Positions 59,304 to 64,000 of a stretch of 64,000 nucleotides of DNA are shown here, one piece after another. The position numbers were made by a program, and so were the translations under genes. The stretch's first letter is position 1. The number at the start of each line of letters is the position of its first letter. The stretch spans positions 2,356,001 through 2,420,000 of the forward strand of contig NZ_VIWW01000001.1 of NCBI RefSeq assembly GCF_007829885.1, in the 5' to 3' direction. The notes below the pieces were generated by a model that saw nothing but the letters and a program-made list of their open reading frames with translations, was not told the DNA's origin and ran no database searches. Origin of the DNA: Streptomyces brevispora (GTDB taxonomy: Bacteria; Actinomycetota; Actinomycetes; Streptomycetales; Streptomycetaceae).

Positions 59304-59816
59304 GTGGAGTACATGACCACGGCATCAACCGGTGCGCCGCGCTGGCTCACCGATGAAGAACAGAGCGCCTGGCGCGCGTACCTCCACGCCACCACGCTCC
59401 TGGAGGACCACCTCGACCGCCAGTTGCAGCGCGATGCCGGCATGCCGCACATCTACTACGGGTTGCTCGTCCAGCTCTCCCAGGCGCCCCGCCGCCAGAA
59501 GCGGATGACCGAGCTGGCCAAGGACGCCAAGATCACCCGCTCCCGGCTCTCGCATGCCGTCGCCCGGCTGGAGAAAAGCGGCTGGGTGCGCCGCGAGGAC
59601 TGCCCGTCCGACAAGCGCGGCCAGAACGCGGTCCTCACCGACGAGGGTCACGAGATGCTCCGCCGCTCGGCGCCGGGCCACGTCAGCGCCGTACGCCAGG
59701 CCGTGTTCGACCGGCTCACCCCCGAGCAGGTGCGCTCGCTCGGCGAGATCATGCAGGTCGTCGCCGCCGGACTGCAGCCGGAGGGCACCGACGCGGACCT
59801 CCCCTGGCTCCGCTGA
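59304..59816 (+). CDS. MarR family transcriptional regulator
   Basis: 170 residues from a GTG at 59304 with AAAGG 8 nt upstream; ATG 59313 is the alternative. The winged helix is 'MTELAKDAKITRSRLSHAVARLEKSGWVRREDCPSDKRGQNAVLTDEG' (about residues 68-115). That segment has the MarR D-x-R-G wing ('DKRGQ'). It is divergent from the dioxygenase gene and probably represses it until an aromatic ligand binds. In S. coelicolor a MarR gene also lies a few genes after hrdD, which supports conserved order. Confidence 0.9.
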   Translation: MEYMTTASTGAPRWLTDEEQSAWRAYLHATTLLEDHLDRQLQRDAGMPHIYYGLLVQLSQAPRRQKRMTELAKDAKITRSRLSHAVARLEKSGWVRREDCPSDKRGQNAVLTDEGHEMLRRSAPGHVSAVRQAVFDRLTPEQVRSLGEIMQVVAAGLQPEGTDADLPWLR

Positions 59817-59900
59817 CCCGCCACCCACCGCACGCACCTCTGCCCCGGCTCCGTCGAACGGAACCGGGGCAGAGTTCGCTTCACGTCGCGCCGGGTCGGC

Positions 59901-61433
59901 TCAGTGGGCGACGACGGGGATCTTGAGCTCGTCCTCGGCACCGTCGGCGGAACCGGAACCGGAACCACCGGATGTCGTGATCGACGAGGGGCGGCCGGCG
60001 TTGATGAAGGTCACCGCGATCGCGGAGGCCACCACCAGGATGCCGACGGCCCACCAGATGGCGCCGGTGAAGCCGTGCACCATCGACTGGAGCTTCAGCA
60101 GCTCCGGGTCGGTGGCACCGAGCGCGGCGTGCGAGGTGGCGTACGCCGTGGCGGCCGAGGCGGCGATGGTGTTGAGCAGCGCCGTACCGATCGCACCGCC
60201 GACCTGCTGCGAGGTGTTGACCATCGCGGAGGCGACACCCGCGTCACGCGGCTCGATACCGTGCGTGGCCAGCGACATGGCGGGCATGAACGCCGTACCC
60301 ATACCCAGACCCAGCAGGAGCTGACCCGGCAGGATGACCGCCGCGTAGGACGAGTCGATCTCCAACTGCGTGAGCAACAGCATGCCGACGGCGGCGGTCA
60401 GGAAGCCGGGACCCATCAGCATGCGGGCCGGGACCCGGGTCATCAGCCGGGCACCGATCTGCGTCGAACCGGTGATCATTCCCGCGATCATCGGGAGGAA
60501 GGCGAAGCCGGTCTTGATCGGCGAGAAGCCCTGGACGACCTGCAGGTAGTACGTGAGGAAGAGGAACAGACCGAACATCGCGATGATGGCCAGGCCCAGC
60601 GAGAGGTAGACGCCACCGCGGTTGCGGTCCATCACGACGCGCAGCGGGAGCAGCGGCGACTTGACCCTGGACTCGGTCAGGACGAAGGCCAGCAGCAGCA
60701 CGGCGGAGGCGACGAACGTACCGATCGTCAGCGTGTCCGACCAGCCGCTGGACTCGACGCGGGTGAATCCGTACACCAGCGAGACCAGACCCAGCGCGGA
60801 CAGGACGACGCCCGGTATGTCGAGCGAGGAACGGTTGCGGCCACCGGCCGGCTCACGGATCACGAAGTACGCGCCGACGGCGGCGACGATCGCGAACGGG
60901 ATGTTGACGAAGAACGTCCAGCGCCAGTTCAGCGCCTGGGTGAGGAAGCCGCCGAGGATCAGGCCGACGGCGCCGCCACCACCGGCGATCGCACCGTAGA
61001 TGCCGAACGCCTTGGCACGCTCCTTGGCGTCGGTGAACATCACCGCGAGCAGCGAGAGGGCCGCGGGGGCGAGCAGGGCGCCGAACACACCCTGGAGTGC
61101 GCGCGACCCGAAGAGCATGCCCTGGTTCTGCGCCGCTCCGCCGAGCGCCGAGGCCAGCGCGAAGCCGATCAGGCCGACGACGAAGGTGCGCTTGCGGCCC
61201 CAGAGGTCGGCGATCCGTCCTCCGAAGAGCAGCAGTCCGCCGAAGGCGAGGGCGTATGCCGTAATGACCCACTGCTTGTTGGCATCCGTGATGCCAAGGT
61301 CCGTCTGGGCGTGCGGCAGCGCGATGTTCACGATCGTGGCATCGAGCACGACCATCAACTGAGCGAGAGCGATGAACGCCAGCGCCTTCCAGCGACTCGG
61401 ATCAGGGAGTCGGACATCAGCTGTTTTTGACAT
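59901..61433 (-). CDS. MFS drug transporter, 14-helix DHA2 type
   Basis: 510 residues from the ATG at 61433 with AGGTGG 8 nt upstream; a GTG at 61445 has no such signal. 'DATIVNIALPHAQTDLGITDANKQWVITAYALAFGGLLLFGGRIADLWGRK' (about residues 31-82) and 'GSRALQGVFGALLAPAALSLL' are DHA2 motifs. About 14 membrane helices are present, with a Ser/Gly tail. It lies downstream of the TetR gene on the same strand, so TetR control of this pump is likely. Confidence 0.9.
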   Translation of the reverse strand: MSKTADVRLPDPSRWKALAFIALAQLMVVLDATIVNIALPHAQTDLGITDANKQWVITAYALAFGGLLLFGGRIADLWGRKRTFVVGLIGFALASALGGAAQNQGMLFGSRALQGVFGALLAPAALSLLAVMFTDAKERAKAFGIYGAIAGGGGAVGLILGGFLTQALNWRWTFFVNIPFAIVAAVGAYFVIREPAGGRNRSSLDIPGVVLSALGLVSLVYGFTRVESSGWSDTLTIGTFVASAVLLLAFVLTESRVKSPLLPLRVVMDRNRGGVYLSLGLAIIAMFGLFLFLTYYLQVVQGFSPIKTGFAFLPMIAGMITGSTQIGARLMTRVPARMLMGPGFLTAAVGMLLLTQLEIDSSYAAVILPGQLLLGLGMGTAFMPAMSLATHGIEPRDAGVASAMVNTSQQVGGAIGTALLNTIAASAATAYATSHAALGATDPELLKLQSMVHGFTGAIWWAVGILVVASAIAVTFINAGRPSSITTSGGSGSGSADGAEDELKIPVVAH

Positions 61434-61565
61434 GGGAGTAGCCACCTAAGGGCGCGCTCGGGCGCGCGAAGTCGTGAACCGTGGATGCGGTGAAAGCTCG
61501 AAGAAGCTGGGTGCGGCTCGCTGGGTGCAGCTCAGCGAAAGCGGGAGTCGGACGAGAGTCAGGCG

Positions 61566-61604
61566 TACGTCGGGCGTGCGTCTGCTGTACGTCGGGCGTG
61601 CGTC
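61566..61604. repeat. Direct repeat in the tetR-MFS intergenic region
   Basis: TACGTCGGGCGTGCGTC occurs at 61566-61582 and again at 61588-61604, 22 bp apart. It lies between the TetR gene end (61677) and the MFS start (61433). It may be a protein binding site near a second promoter for the pump. The sequence is unrelated to the 22-bp-period family at 3, 10 and 19.5 kb. Confidence 0.55.
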
Positions 61605-61676
61605 GGGAAGAAAGGGGTGGTCGAGGCGTGGCGGACGCGTCGGCCGGGCACCCCTCTCAGGAGCCCGGCGCGGTGG

Positions 61677-62339
61677 TCATGTCCGGCGCCGCAGATCCTC
61701 CAAGGTCGCTGCGGTTCCGGGCAGTCGGGACCGGGCCGGGGCCTCCAGTCCGTCCAGGAACAGCTGGATGTGGCGGTGGGTGAACCGGTCGATGTCCATG
61801 CAGGCGATGCCGGGCAGCGGCCGGGTGAGCTGGGAGAGGGCGACCAGTACGTCACCGACGGCGATGTCGGCACGCAGGCGCCCCGCGGACATGGCGCGCC
61901 CGACGAGTCCTTCGACGGCCTCTTCGAGGCGCCGCCGCTCGGCGAGCAGTTCGGGGTGGTCCTTGTCGAAGCCGCCGGACAGCATCGGGCACAGCGCCCC
62001 GATCCGTTCGTCGGCCGCCGCGTGCACGAAGCGGCTGAGCGCGACGAACGGGTCTCCCCCGTCGTTCGCGGCTTCCTCGGCGCGGTCGGTGGTGCGGGAG
62101 GTGACCGCGAGGACGACCTCATGGGTCAGTGCCGCCCGGTCGGGGAAGTTCCGGTAGAGCGTGGCGTTGCCGACGCCTGCGCGGCGGGCGACCTCGTCGA
62201 GCGGCACATCCGGCCCGAACTCGACGAACATCTCGCGCGCGGCCGTCACGATCCGCTCCCGGTTGCGCATCGCATCGGCCCGCGGGCGGGGCGTACGCGG
62301 CTGCGCGTTTCCGGCGGCGGTGCGGGCGACGGTGTCCAC
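61677..62339 (-). CDS. TetR family transcriptional regulator
   Basis: 220 residues from the GTG at 62339, which has AAGGAG 7 nt upstream. The HTH is 'RERIVTAAREMFVEFGPDVPLDEVARRAGVGNATLYRNFPDRAALTHEV' (about residues 27-75). The C-terminal part resembles the SbtR-like TetR_C domain. It is likely to regulate the DHA2 pump immediately downstream, directly or as part of one transcript. Confidence 0.9.
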   Translation of the reverse strand: MDTVARTAAGNAQPRTPRPRADAMRNRERIVTAAREMFVEFGPDVPLDEVARRAGVGNATLYRNFPDRAALTHEVVLAVTSRTTDRAEEAANDGGDPFVALSRFVHAAADERIGALCPMLSGGFDKDHPELLAERRRLEEAVEGLVGRAMSAGRLRADIAVGDVLVALSQLTRPLPGIACMDIDRFTHRHIQLFLDGLEAPARSRLPGTAATLEDLRRRT

Positions 62340-62634
62340 GACGGCGCTCCTTCTCTTCCCGGCCTTCCGGCCCGTGCTGTTCGTACGTGTGTTACTCGGG
62401 CGACCCCTCCCCGTAACCGGGGACCGCCTCCCCGTTTCGCAGGGACACCGGTGCAAACGGGGAGAGGCTCCCCGGATATTTCCCGACCAAATGTGACCTG
62501 CGTCACGTCCTGCCGGGGCGGGAAAATCCCACCCCTTCGGCGCACCCAACGCGCGGCGCCGCGCCACCCGCCACAGGCTGATCGCCAGAGCGCAGCCAGG
62601 GTCGGCCGGCTGCCGCGGCCCCGAAGGCGCCTCT

Positions 62635-63912
62635 ATGCATCAGCCTCGCCACCGGATACGCAGGCACCGCCACCCGGTCATCCTTGGCGCGGCAACAGCC
62701 CTGGTCATCGCGGCGCTGGCCTCGGCCAGCAACTCGCTCCCGCCGCCCAGCCGGGCCTCCGCGGGACCGGTGGCCAGTACCGGATCGGCCGGTCTCGGCC
62801 CGTGCCGGATATCGTCGACCATGGGCGTGCAGATGTCGGAGGGCATGCCGACACAGCCGGGCTACGCCCGCTCCACCGGTCAGATCCATGCGCTCAATCT
62901 GATGGTCGACTTCCCGGACGCGCCCGGAACGGAGCCGGCCATGGACCGGCTCGCCGAATTCTTCCCGCAGACCACCGACTGGTTCCGCACCAGCTCGTAC
63001 GGGCGGCTCACCTATGTGCCGGAAGCCCCGGTGAAGACCTGGCTGCGGATGCCACTGCCGTTCTCGGGATACGGGATCGAGCGCGGATCACCGTACGAAC
63101 CGGGCTACCGCCACCTCGTCCAGGACATCGTCGCCACCGCCGACCCGAAGGTGAACTTCAGCGCATACGACCTGGTCAACATTATCGTCAGCCCGAACGC
63201 CGGGCCCTCCGCCCTGGACACCGTGCTGTCCGTGACCTTCTCGGGCAACAACGACGCCCCGTACGCGGACGGCGTGCCGCTCGCCAACGCGTCCTTCGTC
63301 TACAGCCGCCAGGACGACGGCTCGGGGTCGTACGCCCAGACCGGATACCGCGTCCTGCCGCACGAGAACGGCCATGTGTTCGGCCTGCCCGACCTCTACA
63401 CGATGGAGGGCGGCGGCTCGGTCGGGCACTGGGACATCATGTCCGAGGACTGGGGCGCCAATAACGACCTGCTGGGCTGGCACAAGTGGAAGCTCGGCTG
63501 GCTGGACAACAGCCAGATCAGCTGTGCCTCCCGGCCCGGCACCAGCGACCACGTCCTCGAACCGCTGGCCACCCGCGGCGGCATGAAGCTGGCGTTCGTG
63601 CCGCTGACCGCGGAGTCCGGCTACGCGGTGGAGGTACGAACCCAGGCGGGCAACGACCAGGCGGTCTGCCGGCCCGGCGTACTGATCTACAAGGTGAGCT
63701 CGGACGTCGACACCGGCCAGGGACCCATTTCCGTCGCGGACAGCACCAAGGACAGCAGCGGCTGCACCCGGCTGCCCAATGTGCACGCCGAGCTCTCCGA
63801 CGCCCCGTTCCAGCCCGGCCAGACCTTCACCGACCGGGCCAGCGGGATACACATATCGGTGGTCGACAAGGACGCCAAGGGGAACTACCGGGTACGAATA
63901 ACTCGCCCCTGA
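62635..63912 (+). CDS. Secreted M6-family zinc metalloprotease
   Basis: 425 residues with GAAGG 7 nt before the ATG. A basic N-terminus and hydrophobic helix ('VILGAATALVIAALASA', about residues 15-31) form a Sec signal peptide. The zinc motif is 'HENGHVFGLPDLY' (His243, Glu244, His247, with Asp253), the M6/immune inhibitor A-like form HExxHxxGLPD. 'GHWDIMSEDWG' holds the Met-turn. It should degrade proteins outside the cell. The protein ends after a beta-rich C-terminal domain and overlaps the convergent frame at 63885. Confidence 0.9.
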   Translation: MHQPRHRIRRHRHPVILGAATALVIAALASASNSLPPPSRASAGPVASTGSAGLGPCRISSTMGVQMSEGMPTQPGYARSTGQIHALNLMVDFPDAPGTEPAMDRLAEFFPQTTDWFRTSSYGRLTYVPEAPVKTWLRMPLPFSGYGIERGSPYEPGYRHLVQDIVATADPKVNFSAYDLVNIIVSPNAGPSALDTVLSVTFSGNNDAPYADGVPLANASFVYSRQDDGSGSYAQTGYRVLPHENGHVFGLPDLYTMEGGGSVGHWDIMSEDWGANNDLLGWHKWKLGWLDNSQISCASRPGTSDHVLEPLATRGGMKLAFVPLTAESGYAVEVRTQAGNDQAVCRPGVLIYKVSSDVDTGQGPISVADSTKDSSGCTRLPNVHAELSDAPFQPGQTFTDRASGIHISVVDKDAKGNYRVRITRP

Positions 63913-64000
63913 CCGCCCGCGCCCCCTGCTCCACCGTCCCCGCGCAGCTCCCGCTCGACCGGACCGCGCAGCTCCTGTTCGACCAGGCCGCGCAGTTCCC
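63885..64000 (-). CDS. Partial C-terminus with ELRG repeats
   Basis: The minus frame is open from the window edge to a TAG at 63885-63887. It reads 'ELRGLVEQELRGPVERELRGD' as a repeated ELRGxVE pattern, then a Gly-rich tail 'GGAGGAGGQGRVIRTR'. The regular helical repeat suggests a real protein end, but only 38 residues are visible. It overlaps the end of the M6 protease by 28 bp. Confidence 0.35.
   Translation of the reverse strand, partial: ELRGLVEQELRGPVERELRGDGGAGGAGGQGRVIRTR

Noticed and set aside
1..64000. Secondary-metabolite gene cluster or rRNA operon
   Set aside because: No PKS, NRPS, terpene synthase or rRNA sequence was seen. Isolated enzymes such as the questin-oxidase-like protein and dioxygenase do not make a cluster.

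Overview
The window is about 64 kb of high-GC actinobacterial chromosome, almost certainly Streptomyces. Evidence for this: GTG/TTG starts with 4-nt ATGA/GTGA overlaps, the DUF5753-type regulator plus DUF397 pair, SepX, and a 332-residue HrdD sigma factor. From about 29 kb to the end it reads as conserved core chromosome (galU, glp, moaC, mog, sepX, mscL, hrdD). From about 2.6 to 29 kb it is accessory sequence with decayed genes, dispersed repeats and mobile-element-like genes.

Layout. 1-2.5 kb: end of a MerR-like regulator, exonuclease III, a GNAT acetyltransferase and a DUF574 methyltransferase. 2.6-3.2 kb: a 5'-truncated DUF4265 relic and repeat copy 1. 3.3-10 kb: a six-gene pentose uptake and catabolism operon (ribokinase, permease, lipoprotein, ATPase, RbsD-like mutarotase, DeoC-like aldolase) followed by its likely GntR/UTRA regulator. 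Repeat copies 1 and 2 bracket this segment. 10.3-11.9 kb: a Tat lipoprotein of the dimethylformamidase-like family.

12-19.3 kb: fragments of a BREX type 2 (Pgl) phage-defence locus on the minus strand. A frameshifted, internally deleted pglW is fused to the C-terminal part of pglX, and a short pglY-like start lies further along. Ordinary Streptomyces genes are interspersed: an anti-sigma-type ATPase with an overlapping 57-residue ORF, a membrane protein, a lipoprotein, and the HTH/DUF397 pair.

19.4-29.0 kb: a segment bracketed by about 80-bp direct repeats, one of which is the terminator flank of a tRNA-Ala(CGC). It carries a Fic operon, several unknown proteins, a second DUF4265 relic, and an XRE regulator / integrase-like / DDE transposase-like group next to the tRNA.

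29-44.6 kb: a minus-strand cluster of galU, glp, moaC, mog, an acetyltransferase and sepX, then 5-FTHF cyclo-ligase, a penicillin-acylase family protein, a cation/proton antiporter, an MFS transporter, an FmdB zinc ribbon, MTA phosphorylase, a CpaB-like SAF protein and mscL. 44.9-50.2 kb: an overlapping five-gene operon for a membrane-bound molybdopterin oxidoreductase. 50.2-64 kb: P1 peptidase, a DUF6227-like protein, an MFS/WYL-regulator divergent pair, hrdD, a questin-oxidase-like protein, an extradiol dioxygenase/MarR pair, an MFS pump with a TetR regulator, and a secreted M6 metalloprotease.

How the genes work together. The pentose operon imports a sugar (RbsBCA), fixes its anomer (RbsD), phosphorylates it (RbsK) and cleaves a 5-phosphate (DeoC). 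moaC, mog and glp lie about 13 kb from the molybdoenzyme operon. SepX and Glp are two linked divisome components. The most unusual material is the decayed BREX-2 locus, the 22-bp-period repeat family, and the direct-repeat-bounded segment at the tRNA. Family names come from remembered conserved motifs; no database search was run.
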